Shown: positions 17,392 through 25,852 of the stretch, in pieces
Layout of the letters: each line of letters opens with the position of its first letter
How positions within the stretch are numbered: position 1 is the stretch's first letter
Origin: Thiomicrorhabdus sp965602805
GTDB lineage: Bacteria > Pseudomonadota > Gammaproteobacteria > Thiomicrospirales > Thiomicrospiraceae
Assembly (NCBI GenBank): GCA_965602805.1
Contig: CBFCZK010000011.1
Location: 1 to 64,000 of the forward strand
Length of the DNA: 64,000 nucleotides
Direction of reading: 5' to 3'
Program-made: the position numbers and the translations under genes
Notes under the pieces: model-generated
Told to the model about the DNA's origin: nothing
Databases searched by the model: none
The model's input: only the letters and a program-made list of their open reading frames with translations

Positions 17392-18255
17392 ATGGCAGGC
17401 GGTAGTAAAGAAATACGAGCTAAAATTAGCTCCGTTACAAATACCAAAAAAATCACTAAAGCCATGGAAATGGTTGCGGCGTCTAAAATGCGTAAGGCTA
17501 CAGCCCGCATGGAAGCGACGAAACCATACGTCGAAAAAGTGAAGAGAGTCATTGCCCACGTTGCTGGTGCACACCCTGAGTATAAGCATCCTTATACTCA
17601 GCCACGTGCAACTGTTAAACGTGTTGGTTTAGTGGTTATCTCTTCTGATCGAGGACTTTGTGGTGGTTTAAACTCAAACTTATTCCGTGCAATTCTTCCT
17701 AGGCTTAAAGCCTGGCAAGAGCAAGGTGTTGTGGTTGAGCTTGCCCTAGTTGGTAATAAGTCACAAACTTTCTTCCGTAGTTACGGTGGAAATGTTGTTG
17801 CGACTGTTTCTGATTTAGGTGACACACCTCACATCGAGGACCTAGTGGGTACAATCAAAGTTGTCCTAGACAAGTTTGATGAGGGTGACATTGATGAAGT
17901 GCATTTAGCTTCTAACGAATTCGTTAACACAATGACACAAAAACCTACTGTACAAATGCTAGTGCCTTTGCAGGCTGAAGAAAATACGAACGAGGGTCAC
18001 TGGGATTATTTATATGAACCAGATGCACCTACTGCATTAAACTTATTAATGCGTCGTTATATTGAAGCCACAGTATTTGGTGCTGTTGTAGAAAATTCAT
18101 CATGTGAGCAAGGCGCTCGTATGGTTGCAATGAAATCTGCTACAGACAATGCTGGTGATATGATCAATGAATTGAAGTTGTCTTATAACAAGGCACGTCA
18201 AGCGGCGATCACTGCTGAAATTTCTGAAATCGTTGCTGGTTCAGCAGCTGTTTAA
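17392..18255 (+). CDS. atpG: F1Fo ATP synthase subunit gamma
   Basis: Central rotor shaft, 287 residues. The N-terminal helix begins AGGSKEIRAKISSVTNTKKI and KAMEMVAASKMRKA; the C-terminal helix includes ARMVAMKSATDNAGDMI, both hallmark segments of the coiled coil that turns inside alpha3beta3. AAGGAGTAAGCC precedes the ATG. It lies 14 bases after atpA and 32 bases before atpD. Confidence 0.98.
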   Translation: MAGGSKEIRAKISSVTNTKKITKAMEMVAASKMRKATARMEATKPYVEKVKRVIAHVAGAHPEYKHPYTQPRATVKRVGLVVISSDRGLCGGLNSNLFRAILPRLKAWQEQGVVVELALVGNKSQTFFRSYGGNVVATVSDLGDTPHIEDLVGTIKVVLDKFDEGDIDEVHLASNEFVNTMTQKPTVQMLVPLQAEENTNEGHWDYLYEPDAPTALNLLMRRYIEATVFGAVVENSSCEQGARMVAMKSATDNAGDMINELKLSYNKARQAAITAEISEIVAGSAAV

Positions 18256-18287
18256 AGTTTGAATGTTTCAATAAAAGGTTAAAGATT

Positions 18288-19667
18288 ATGAGTGGACAAA
18301 TAGTACAAATTATCGGCGCTGTTATTGACGTCGAGTTTAAAGGTGCTGCTTTACCAAATATCTATGACGCGTTAACTGTTGATGGACAAGATTTAACTCT
18401 TGAAGTACAACAACAAATCGGTGACCACAAAGTGCGTACAATCGCAATGGGTTCATCTGATGGGTTAAAGCGTGGCATGGCTGTTACAAATACTGGTACG
18501 GCTATTGAAGTACCGGTAGGTAAAGCAACGCTAGGTCGTATCTTCGACGTTCTAGGTAACCCAATTGATAATGCGGGTCCTGTTGAGTCTGAAGTTAAGA
18601 TGAAAATTCACCGTGCAGCACCCGCTTTTGATGAGCTAGCTGCTTCGGAAGAGTTACTAGAAACTGGTGTTAAAGTTATCGATCTAATTTGCCCATTCGC
18701 TAAGGGTGGTAAAGTAGGTTTGTTCGGTGGTGCTGGTGTTGGTAAAACAGTTAACATGATGGAATTAATCCGTAACATCGCGATGGAACATGCCGGTTAC
18801 TCAGTTTTTGCTGGTGTAGGTGAGCGTACTCGTGAAGGTAACGATTTCTATTATGAAATGGAAGAGTCTGGAGTACTTGATAAAGTTGCTCTAGTTTATG
18901 GTCAGATGAACGAGCCTCCAGGAAACCGTTTACGTGTTGCCTTGACTGGTTTGACAATGGCTGAATACTTCCGTGACGAAGGTCGTGATATCTTGTTCTT
19001 CGTAGATAACATCTACCGTTATACACTTGCTGGTACTGAAGTATCTGCATTGTTAGGTCGTTTGCCATCTGCGGTAGGTTACCAGCCAACTCTTACACAA
19101 GAGATGGGTCAGGTACAAGAGCGTATCACGTCTACTAAGACCGGTTCTATCACATCTATCCAAGCGGTATACGTACCTGCGGATGATTTAACAGATCCAG
19201 CTCCTGCAACTACATTTGCTCACTTAGACGCGACTGTTGTATTGAACCGTGCGATCGCTGAAACAGGTATTTATCCTGCAATCGACCCACTAGATTCAAC
19301 TTCACGTCAGCTTGATCCACTCGTTGTTGGTCAAGAGCATTATGATGTTGCACGTGGTGTTCAGAAAACTCTTCAGCGTTATAAAGAGCTTAAAGATATC
19401 ATTGCTATCCTAGGTATGGATGAGCTTTCAGAAGAAGATCGTAATCTTGTGTCTCGTGCACGTAAGATGCAACGTTTCTTCTCTCAGCCTTATTTCGTAG
19501 CTAAGGTATTCACTGGTGAAGATGGTCGTTACGTTCCATTAAAAGAAACTATTCGTGGTTTCAAAATGATCATCTCTGGTGAACTTGATGATGTTGCAGA
19601 GCAAGCATTTATGTATGCTGGTGACATTGATGAAGTTTTAGAGAACTCTAAAAAGTATAAAGGGTAA
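18288..19667 (+). CDS. atpD: F1Fo ATP synthase subunit beta
   Basis: Catalytic subunit, 459 residues. The P-loop GGAGVGKTV is at about residues 148-156, with GERTREGNDFYYEM after it, and VDNIYRYTLAGTEVSALLGR near residues 242-261. The catalytic glutamate lies in GERTRE. AAAGGTTAAAG precedes the start. Confidence 0.99.
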   Translation: MSGQIVQIIGAVIDVEFKGAALPNIYDALTVDGQDLTLEVQQQIGDHKVRTIAMGSSDGLKRGMAVTNTGTAIEVPVGKATLGRIFDVLGNPIDNAGPVESEVKMKIHRAAPAFDELAASEELLETGVKVIDLICPFAKGGKVGLFGGAGVGKTVNMMELIRNIAMEHAGYSVFAGVGERTREGNDFYYEMEESGVLDKVALVYGQMNEPPGNRLRVALTGLTMAEYFRDEGRDILFFVDNIYRYTLAGTEVSALLGRLPSAVGYQPTLTQEMGQVQERITSTKTGSITSIQAVYVPADDLTDPAPATTFAHLDATVVLNRAIAETGIYPAIDPLDSTSRQLDPLVVGQEHYDVARGVQKTLQRYKELKDIIAILGMDELSEEDRNLVSRARKMQRFFSQPYFVAKVFTGEDGRYVPLKETIRGFKMIISGELDDVAEQAFMYAGDIDEVLENSKKYKG

Positions 19668-19673
19668 TTTATT

Positions 19674-20108
19674 ATGGCAGTCTCAATGCAAGTAGATATT
19701 GTTAGTGCAGAAGGAGAAATCTTTTCTGGTAAAGCAGAGATGCTTTTTGCACAGGCTGCCGATGGTGAGGTAGGTATCCTTCCTCATCATACCCAGTTTT
19801 TAAGCCAACTAAAGCCTGGCACAGTACGTGTTGTTAGCGGCGATGAAGAAGATCACTTCTACATCAGCGGTGGTATTATCGAAATCCAACCAAGTATGGT
19901 AACTGTATTAGCTGATTCAGCTATTCGTGCAGGGGATCTCGATGAAGCTGAAGCAAATGCAGCGAAACAACGTGCTGTAGAAGCAATGGATAATGCAAAA
20001 TCTGATACAGATATTGCTAGAGCGCAAGTTGAACTTGCCGAAGCTGTTGCTCAAATTCAAGCGATTACAAAATTACGTGATCGTTTGCATAAGACTGGGA
20101 TGGCTTAA
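19674..20108 (+). CDS. atpC: F1Fo ATP synthase subunit epsilon
   Basis: Epsilon couples the rotor and can inhibit ATP hydrolysis. The 144-residue protein has an N-terminal beta sandwich (VDIVSAEGEIFSGKAEMLFA, GEVGILPHHTQFLSQLKPGT) and a C-terminal helical hairpin. It begins 6 bases after atpD and ends the operon, with a strong terminator 15 bases on. Confidence 0.97.
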   Translation: MAVSMQVDIVSAEGEIFSGKAEMLFAQAADGEVGILPHHTQFLSQLKPGTVRVVSGDEEDHFYISGGIIEIQPSMVTVLADSAIRAGDLDEAEANAAKQRAVEAMDNAKSDTDIARAQVELAEAVAQIQAITKLRDRLHKTGMA

Positions 20109-20123
20109 ACGTTATCCTCATAT

Positions 20124-20150
20124 AAAAAGCGCCTACGGGCGCTTTTTTTT
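20124..20150 (+). terminator. Rho-independent terminator of the atp operon
   Basis: AAAAAGCGCC pairs with GGCGCTTTTT around a TACG loop and is followed by further T residues, immediately after atpC. Confidence 0.95.
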
Positions 20151-20276
20151 CGCCTATCGTTTTGTTGAGTTGCTTGCTCTCAATCTCTTCGTTGGCAAAT
20201 TGTCGTGTAGTAAACTACACTCATTTATGCCGCCTTGACCTTGATTCTCAATCAATCTCAACAAACTCGATAGGCG
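20151..20276. repeat. Long imperfect inverted repeat (about 126 bp)
   Basis: The ends CGCCTATCG and CGATAGGCG and the adjacent TTTGTTGAG/CTCAACAAA pair across about 126 bp. The centre holds GTGTAGT-AA-ACTACAC (20205-20220). Architecture and part of the inner sequence match the element at 58144-58250. No gene is visible. It could be a non-autonomous element or a large hairpin; function unknown. Confidence 0.6.
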
Positions 20277-20362
20277 TTATACTATTAAGACTAGTTATTA
20301 AATAAATGGCTTCTATTCAGAATCTATCTATTTACTAATTGTTATTTCTTTAGGAAATTATT

Positions 20363-21727
20363 ATGGCTTTAAAAGTTGTTATTCTTGCTGCCGGTAAAGG
20401 TACACGTATGCGGTCTAAATTGCCTAAGGTGTTACAACCTTTGGCTCAGAAACCGCTGTTACAACATGTGATTGATACTGCCCAACAGTTGCATTGTGAT
20501 GAGGTTATCACCGTAATAGGCCATGGTGCGGAATCGGTAAAGTCTCAAGTCATTGGTGACAATCTTCTTTTCACCATGCAAGAACAACAATTAGGTACTG
20601 GCCATGCCGTTGTCATGGCTAATGATTTCTACGCCGATGAAGATACGGTTTTAATTCTGTATGGTGACGTACCTTTAACGGCTAAAAATACATTGGATGA
20701 TCTGCTGTCATTGGTTGATGATGAGCATCCTTTAGCTTTATTGACCATCACTCTGGATGACTCCTCGGGCTATGGCAGAATTGTCCGTGATCAGCATAGT
20801 TCTGTGCAAGCGATTGTTGAGCAGAAGGATGCTTCTCCAGAGCAGCTACAAATCAAAGAAGTTAATACCGGAATTATGGCCGTTGAAGGTCTTCAGCTTA
20901 GAAAATGGTTGTCCGCTCTAGGCAACAGTAATGCTCAAGGTGAATATTACCTGACAGATATTATTGCTATGGCCGTTAGGGATGGTTTCACAGTACAAAC
21001 CACTCAGCCTGCCAACGAACTTGAAGTGCTAGGGGTTAATGATAAACGCCAACTGCAAAGTTTAGAGCGTCAGTATCAGTTACTTTTGGCCGATGCTCTA
21101 ATGGTTCAAGGGGCTACTTTAGTAGATGCCAATCGTTTGGATATACGCGGCAGCGTTACCGTAGGCCAAGATGTTCTAATAGATGCTAATGTAATATTTG
21201 AAGGCGTGGTCTCTTTAGGTGAAAATGTAACGATTGGCGCTAACTGTATTCTTAAAAATGTCACGATTGCAGACAACACCATTATTCATCCCTTCAGTCA
21301 CATAGAAGAGTGTGTAATTGCCACCGATTGTATCGTAGGGCCTTATGCTCGCTTACGTCCTGGAACAGAGTTGGCATCCGAGGCTAAAATTGGTAATTTT
21401 GTAGAAACCAAAAAATCCAAAATTGGTAAAGGTTCTAAAATCAATCACCTCAGTTACGTTGGCGATACCGTTATGGGAGCAGGCGTTAACATCGGTGCCG
21501 GCACGATTACTTGTAACTATGATGGTGTTAATAAACATCAAACTATTATCGGTGATAATGTGTTTATCGGTTCAGATACGCAACTTGTTGCCCCTATAAC
21601 GATTGGCTCGGGTGCTACAATTGGTGCCGGTTCGACCATCACCAAGGATGCCAGTGCGGATGAACTAACCTTAAGTCGCTCTAAACAGTTGACGCTTAAA
21701 GATTGGTCAAAACCAACCAAAAAGTAA
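20363..21727 (+). CDS. glmU: Bifunctional GlmU (GlcN-1-P acetyltransferase / GlcNAc-1-P uridylyltransferase)
   Basis: GlmU makes UDP-GlcNAc for peptidoglycan and lipopolysaccharide. The N-terminal pyrophosphorylase domain opens with LAAGKGTRMRSKLPKVLQPL (about residues 7-26) and contains EQQLGTGHAV near 75-84. The C-terminal half is a left-handed beta helix of hexapeptide repeats ending with NIGAGTITCNYDGVNKHQT around residues 377-395, the acetyl-CoA and active-site region. Length 454 matches the family. TAGGAAATT precedes the ATG. Its stop codon overlaps by one base the dispersed palindrome at 21727. Confidence 0.98.
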   Translation: MALKVVILAAGKGTRMRSKLPKVLQPLAQKPLLQHVIDTAQQLHCDEVITVIGHGAESVKSQVIGDNLLFTMQEQQLGTGHAVVMANDFYADEDTVLILYGDVPLTAKNTLDDLLSLVDDEHPLALLTITLDDSSGYGRIVRDQHSSVQAIVEQKDASPEQLQIKEVNTGIMAVEGLQLRKWLSALGNSNAQGEYYLTDIIAMAVRDGFTVQTTQPANELEVLGVNDKRQLQSLERQYQLLLADALMVQGATLVDANRLDIRGSVTVGQDVLIDANVIFEGVVSLGENVTIGANCILKNVTIADNTIIHPFSHIEECVIATDCIVGPYARLRPGTELASEAKIGNFVETKKSKIGKGSKINHLSYVGDTVMGAGVNIGAGTITCNYDGVNKHQTIIGDNVFIGSDTQLVAPITIGSGATIGAGSTITKDASADELTLSRSKQLTLKDWSKPTKK

Positions 21728-21738
21728 CCAGGCCTGGT
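21727..21738. repeat. Dispersed palindrome ACCAGGCCTGGT (copy 4)
   Basis: Exact core starting at the last base of the glmU stop codon and ending 7 bases before the next gene, so it would form a hairpin in the message between the two. Confidence 0.92.
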
Positions 21739-21745
21739 CATTCTT

Positions 21746-21997
21746 ATGAAATGTTTCGAATTTAACCCTTCTAATGCAGAATCCTTCAAGAAGCAGATGC
21801 AAATGAGTGGTTGGCACATTACACACCAAGATGCGGGGCAAACGCATCTGGTCGGTTGGGGTTATGAAATAACTTGGTGTAAAGCCGAAGACAAAGTCAC
21901 ACTGCGTTATTCCGATAAACAGGGGCAAGCAAGTGCGGTATTGGAAATGACGGATGGGGTTGTTGCTGAAATGAAAAGTCTAGTGAAGCCCTTGTGA
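21746..21997 (+). CDS. Small protein of unknown function upstream of ubiA
   Basis: An 83-residue soluble protein with no recognised motif. It is probably real because its stop codon overlaps the GTG start of ubiA (GTGA), a translational-coupling arrangement, and its composition is protein-like. No good Shine-Dalgarno site is visible; the palindrome lies where one would be expected. Confidence 0.6.
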   Translation: MKCFEFNPSNAESFKKQMQMSGWHITHQDAGQTHLVGWGYEITWCKAEDKVTLRYSDKQGQASAVLEMTDGVVAEMKSLVKPL

Positions 21998-22857
21998 GTT
22001 CTTTGATGGATAAATTACGAGCCTATGTCAGTCTCACGCGTATCGATCGACCTATCGGTATCTATTTAGTGCTTTGGCCGGCGCTATGGGCTTTGTGGTT
22101 AGCTTCAGGAGGTCTTCCAGAGCTTTACATCCTATTTATATTTGTCTTCGGTGCGATTTTAATGCGCTCTGCTGGCTGTGTGATTAATGATTACGCCGAT
22201 CGCAAGCTTGATGGCCACGTGGAACGTACCTGTAATCGTCCATTGGCCACAGGGGTTTTATCCTCCAAAGAAGCGTTGGGCTTCTTTGCTATTTTATCTC
22301 TTATTGCATTTAGCTTGGTGTTAACACTCAACAGCCTAACAGTTTGGCTCTCTTTTGGCGCACTCTTTCTCGCCTCATTGTACCCCTTTATGAAACGCCA
22401 CACCCACTGGCCACAAGCCTTTTTAGGGGCCGCTTTCGCTTGGGCAATTCCCATGGCATTCGCCGCAGTACTTAATGAAGTGCCTTGGCAGGTTTGGCCA
22501 ATTTTTGCGGTCACAATGATTTGGTCGCTGATTTACGATACGGCCTATGCGGTCGGTGATATGCAGGACGACCTTAAAATTGGTGTTAAATCGACGGCGA
22601 TTTTGTTTGCTGACAAGCTCGTCCCATGGATAGCCTTTTTTCAACTGCTGATGCTGGGCTTATTAGCTTGGATAGGATTGTTGTTTTCGATGGGAATGGC
22701 TTACTGGATTAGCCTTGTAATGGTTGCGGTCTGGTTTGGCTATGACTTAAAACGACTGGCACAAAACGATGCAGATATTGCTTTTAAAGTCTTTTTACAG
22801 AACCATTGGATAGGCTTTATTGTCTTAATCGGTATTGCTGCTGATCACGCCTTATAA
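21994..22857 (+). CDS. ubiA: 4-hydroxybenzoate polyprenyltransferase UbiA
   Basis: UbiA attaches the polyprenyl tail to 4-hydroxybenzoate in the inner membrane during ubiquinone synthesis. The 287-residue protein has multiple membrane helices and both Mg-prenyl-diphosphate motifs: NDYADRKLDGHVERTCNRP around residues 64-82 and YDTAYAVGDMQDDLKIG around 180-196. The start is GTG at 21994 overlapping the previous stop; ATG at 22006 is an alternative. Its substrate would come from UbiC, encoded at 43994 rather than adjacent as in Escherichia coli. Confidence 0.97.
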   Translation: MSSLMDKLRAYVSLTRIDRPIGIYLVLWPALWALWLASGGLPELYILFIFVFGAILMRSAGCVINDYADRKLDGHVERTCNRPLATGVLSSKEALGFFAILSLIAFSLVLTLNSLTVWLSFGALFLASLYPFMKRHTHWPQAFLGAAFAWAIPMAFAAVLNEVPWQVWPIFAVTMIWSLIYDTAYAVGDMQDDLKIGVKSTAILFADKLVPWIAFFQLLMLGLLAWIGLLFSMGMAYWISLVMVAVWFGYDLKRLAQNDADIAFKVFLQNHWIGFIVLIGIAADHAL

Positions 22858-22903
22858 GCCCAATAACAGTCTGTTCTAAACGATTCGAATAAAGGTTTTT
22901 ATA

Positions 22904-22925
22904 AACTTACCAGGCCTGGTAAGTT
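22904..22925. repeat. Dispersed palindrome ACCAGGCCTGGT (copy 5, 22-bp palindrome)
   Basis: The core at 22909-22920 is flanked by AACTT and AAGTT to give a perfect 22-bp palindrome, midway between the convergent ubiA and hypothetical genes. It could serve as a shared 3'-end hairpin, although the T tract typical of a terminator is poor. Confidence 0.93.
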
Positions 22926-22947
22926 GAATTTAGCCGATTGCAATAGG

Positions 22948-23466
22948 TTATTGTAAACGCGATTCTGCAGGCATTTCGATAATGGGAGCAACCTGCAATG
23001 CCCAATCGGATTGTTCTATTACCTGCGCTAATATTTTTAATAAAGCGCCCATCAATTCAGGATTAAACGGCAGTACAATCCCCGCACCTTGTTCAGGTTC
23101 CAGTAGTAACTGCGCTGGTTCATCGGGTGAAAGCTGATCAAGATTCTTGAAAGTCATCTTAGCCAGTAATATTGGTAGTTCACCCAAGGGGAACTCAGGA
23201 TTTTCCGGTGTTTCATAAGCGGTTCCAAAATCACCGTCCTGCTGAGTCTGCTGTTTCTCTGCCTGGTGCACCATCGTTGTCTTTTCATCAAAAAGCGCTT
23301 CACCTGTCGTAGGGTGTTTACCGTGTAGTAAGGGCAGCAACAAACTTACAAAACGTCTTGTCATCCAAGCTAAAAACACCTGTTCATTGAGTGTTTTGAT
23401 TTTTAGGAGTATTCTATCTTCAGAGGCATTATAGGAGGCTTGAATTTGATTAATTTGATGCGACAT
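22948..23466 (-). CDS. Hypothetical cytoplasmic protein
   Basis: About 172 residues from the ATG at 23466 (MSHQINQIQASYNASEDRIL). An upstream TTG at 23514 would add 16 residues but has no ribosome site. The protein is soluble and acidic, with hydrophobic stretches FVSLLLPLL and LMGALLKILAQV, and I recognise no family. Its 5' end meets or overlaps the 5' end of the divergent outer-membrane protein gene. Confidence 0.65.
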   Translation of the reverse strand: MSHQINQIQASYNASEDRILLKIKTLNEQVFLAWMTRRFVSLLLPLLHGKHPTTGEALFDEKTTMVHQAEKQQTQQDGDFGTAYETPENPEFPLGELPILLAKMTFKNLDQLSPDEPAQLLLEPEQGAGIVLPFNPELMGALLKILAQVIEQSDWALQVAPIIEMPAESRLQ

Positions 23467-24591
23467 AGTCAAAGGGTACCGACAAGGTTTGTAAAAAGAG
23501 TGGGTAAATCCCAAGCTCTAATTATAGCTTGTACCGTGCTTTGTGGTTTAGGAATCTTTTCAAAACCAGCGCTTGCTCAAGTGCTGCCTTCTGCAATGGG
23601 TACTCCGCAGATAACATCATCTGAACAAGTTATCACGCCAGAAAAACCTTCTGAATACCTGTTTGAAAACACGGAAAACTCAACGCTTAAATCGGCATTA
23701 AACAAGTTGGAAGCCTGGCAGGCTACGATGGGGCAGTATGTCGATGATTCAGGAGAACGACTTGATCGTTTTTTCGGCGATGACGAGTTTGATGTGACGC
23801 GTAAAGGCAGCCGGTTAGATATCTTGTTACCGACTACTTTGTATGACAATGGCAAGCTAACAACGGGTTTAAGTTTTCGTGCACAAATGGATTTGCCGAG
23901 AACGAACAATCGATGGAAAATCGTACTGACATCTTTTGAAGACTCTTTATACGATGATCAATCTGGAAAGACGGCTCCAACGAATCCCAATACAGCGTCA
24001 AATGCTATCAGCGGAGAAGAGGATAAGAGCACGACGCTCGCTGCTCGTTATCTATTGTTTGCAAAAGAAAACACGTTTAGTCATTTAGATTTTGGTTTGA
24101 AATTTACAGATTTTATTGATCCCAATCCCTATGCACGCTTGCGAACTCGTTATAAAAAAACATTATCCGAAAAGTTATTAAGTCGAACCACAAACGATGT
24201 CTATGTCGAGCGAAGTCGTGGCGGTGCGATAGAAACTCAGCAAGTATTTGATTATCAATGGCAGCCAAAGGCGCTGCTCAGAAGTCAAACTACAGGTATC
24301 TGGTGGCACGAAAGAGGCGATTATCTACTTAATCAAAAAGGTATTTGGTATCAAACCATCAATCAACATAGAGTACATGCCTATTATGTCAGTGGTAATT
24401 GGCAGATTGATAATGAGTCAACGGCTTTTAATGATATCTCGCTCGGTATGAACTGGCGTGAAAAACTCTATAAAGACTGGCTCTTCGGGGAAATCGAGCC
24501 GAGAGCAATCTGGCGTGAAGACAACAATTTTAAAACAGCTGAATTGAGTGTCATGCTACAGTTAGAAATGCGATTTTACCCACCAAAATAA
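23446..24591 (+). CDS. Predicted outer-membrane protein of unknown function
   Basis: A signal peptide (ALIIACTVLCGLGIFSKPALAQ) is followed by alternating beta-strand-like sequence (LTTGLSFRAQMDLP, HLDFGLKFTDF, AELSVMLQLEMRF), suggesting a beta barrel or surface beta protein of about 380 residues. No family recognised. The start is uncertain: AGGAGG (23433-23438) is best spaced for TTG 23446, while ATG 23458 and GTG 23500 are alternatives. With TTG or ATG the gene overlaps the divergent neighbour, which is unusual. Confidence 0.7.
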   Translation: MINLMRHSQRVPTRFVKRVGKSQALIIACTVLCGLGIFSKPALAQVLPSAMGTPQITSSEQVITPEKPSEYLFENTENSTLKSALNKLEAWQATMGQYVDDSGERLDRFFGDDEFDVTRKGSRLDILLPTTLYDNGKLTTGLSFRAQMDLPRTNNRWKIVLTSFEDSLYDDQSGKTAPTNPNTASNAISGEEDKSTTLAARYLLFAKENTFSHLDFGLKFTDFIDPNPYARLRTRYKKTLSEKLLSRTTNDVYVERSRGGAIETQQVFDYQWQPKALLRSQTTGIWWHERGDYLLNQKGIWYQTINQHRVHAYYVSGNWQIDNESTAFNDISLGMNWREKLYKDWLFGEIEPRAIWREDNNFKTAELSVMLQLEMRFYPPK

Positions 24592-24966
24592 CTCTCCTTT
24601 AAATATTCTGGAATTTCCTAATAGATGATGTGAGGTCTGATTTAAGACCAGAATTCAAAGCCAATATTAGGCATTAGATTAATGCTTTTTTAAAGTGCAC
24701 AACAAGTGTTGTCAGTTGTGATGCATGCTCTATTTTGGACATTTTAGTTTTTATCTGTATTGTTTTAGAGATTGTTACAGGCTTCCATTTCTACTCTTTG
24801 TAATCTTAATACTTATAGTTTAATCCCTGTAACTTATTGAAACATAATGCTTATACCCATTAATTGTGCGTTGTATCCATGCGGTAAACCCATCTGAAAT
24901 ACGTAAATATTCGATTGGCACGCTCTTTGCAGTGTAGTCCGGACGTTATAAACGCATAGGGAAAAA
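24592..24966. other. Intergenic region upstream of the glucosylglycerate operon
   Basis: 375 bases, AT-rich, without a credible gene. The only recognisable signal is the sigma-54 promoter at 24916-24931. I saw no clear NtrC-type TGCACC/GGTGCA dyad upstream, so the activator is unknown. Confidence 0.6.
24916..24931 (+). promoter_or_regulatory. Sigma-54 (RpoN) -24/-12 promoter
   Basis: TGGCAC-GCTCT-TTGCA matches the RpoN consensus TGGCAC-N5-TTGCW with the invariant GG and GC correctly spaced 10 bases apart. It lies 35 bases upstream of the first codon of the phosphatase gene, giving a start of transcription about 25 bases before the ATG and leaving room for the AGGG ribosome site. Confidence 0.85.
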
Positions 24967-25803
24967 ATGTCTGACTTGAAAAAAATGTTATTTACGGATT
25001 TAGACGGTTCTTTGTTGGATCATTATGACTATGATTATTCAGCAGCGTTACCAGCAATAGAAGCATTAAAAGCGCAAGAAATTCCCTGGATATTAACCAC
25101 TAGTAAAACGGCTGCAGAAGTCATTGAACTACGAGCAGAGTTAGATAACCAGCACCCCTTTATTGTCGAAAATGGTGCAGGTGTTTTTTGGCCAACAGGT
25201 TTTATATCAGCACAGTTTTTACCCGAAAGCGTCGTGATACAACCGTGGGGTGAGAACTTTGAATATCTCAGCTTGAATGCAGTACTGCTGTCTGATATGT
25301 TGCAACTGGCAGACTCTTATAAGAAACAGCTCGACCTAAAATTTATCGGCTTTTCAAATATGAATGCTCAACAAGTAGCCGACAACACCGGATTGAGCTT
25401 GAGTAAAGCGGCCAAAGCCAAACAACGCCATTTTTCAGAACCTTTACTGTGGCAGGACACAGAAGATAACCTTCTAAAGTTTCAGCAAGCGCTAGAGCCC
25501 CATGGCTTGCAACTTATTAAGGGTGGGCGTTTTGTACATTTAATGGGCTTAAGTAACAAGGGTTTGGCGTTGCAATGGCTCGCTCATTATTATCACCAGG
25601 CCTGGTCAAAACCGATACAGACTATGGCGTTAGGTGATGGCAATAACGATATCCCATTATTAGAAGCCAGTGATTGGCCAGTGATTATTCGATCACCAGT
25701 GAATCCACCACCAAAAGTAAATCATCCCAACGTTATCGTGACGCAAGAGTACGGCCCTTTAGGGTGGAATAAAGCCGTTTTAAATTGGCTTGAAGCACAT
25801 TAG
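24967..25803 (+). CDS. HAD-family glucosyl/mannosyl-3-phosphoglycerate phosphatase
   Basis: A 278-residue HAD type IIB hydrolase. FTDLDGSLLD (about residues 9-18) is the DxD catalytic loop, TSKTAAE motif II, and GDGNNDIPLLEASDWPV near residues 222-238 the Mg-binding motif IV; WPTG and KGGRFVHLMG are typical of the MpgP/YedP branch. Next to GpgS it most likely removes phosphate from glucosyl-3-phosphoglycerate to release the compatible solute glucosylglycerate, though mannosyl-3-phosphoglycerate is the annotated substrate of the family. First gene of the operon behind the sigma-54 promoter. An exact dispersed palindrome lies inside it (25595). Confidence 0.9.
   Translation: MSDLKKMLFTDLDGSLLDHYDYDYSAALPAIEALKAQEIPWILTTSKTAAEVIELRAELDNQHPFIVENGAGVFWPTGFISAQFLPESVVIQPWGENFEYLSLNAVLLSDMLQLADSYKKQLDLKFIGFSNMNAQQVADNTGLSLSKAAKAKQRHFSEPLLWQDTEDNLLKFQQALEPHGLQLIKGGRFVHLMGLSNKGLALQWLAHYYHQAWSKPIQTMALGDGNNDIPLLEASDWPVIIRSPVNPPPKVNHPNVIVTQEYGPLGWNKAVLNWLEAH
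25595..25606. repeat. Dispersed palindrome ACCAGGCCTGGT (copy 6, inside the HAD phosphatase gene)
   Basis: Exact core within coding sequence, read in frame as HQAWS. This frame differs from the other four in-gene copies, which read PGLV. Confidence 0.92.
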
Positions 25804-25852
25804 CATAAGCTTGAAAATGTAATAAAAAGACCCAAAGCAGGGCAGGAGTTTT

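Noticed and set aside
22904..22925. The palindrome as an ordinary intrinsic terminator
   Set aside because: Most copies lack a following T run and five are inside genes, so termination cannot be the general role, though single copies (42378) may act that way.
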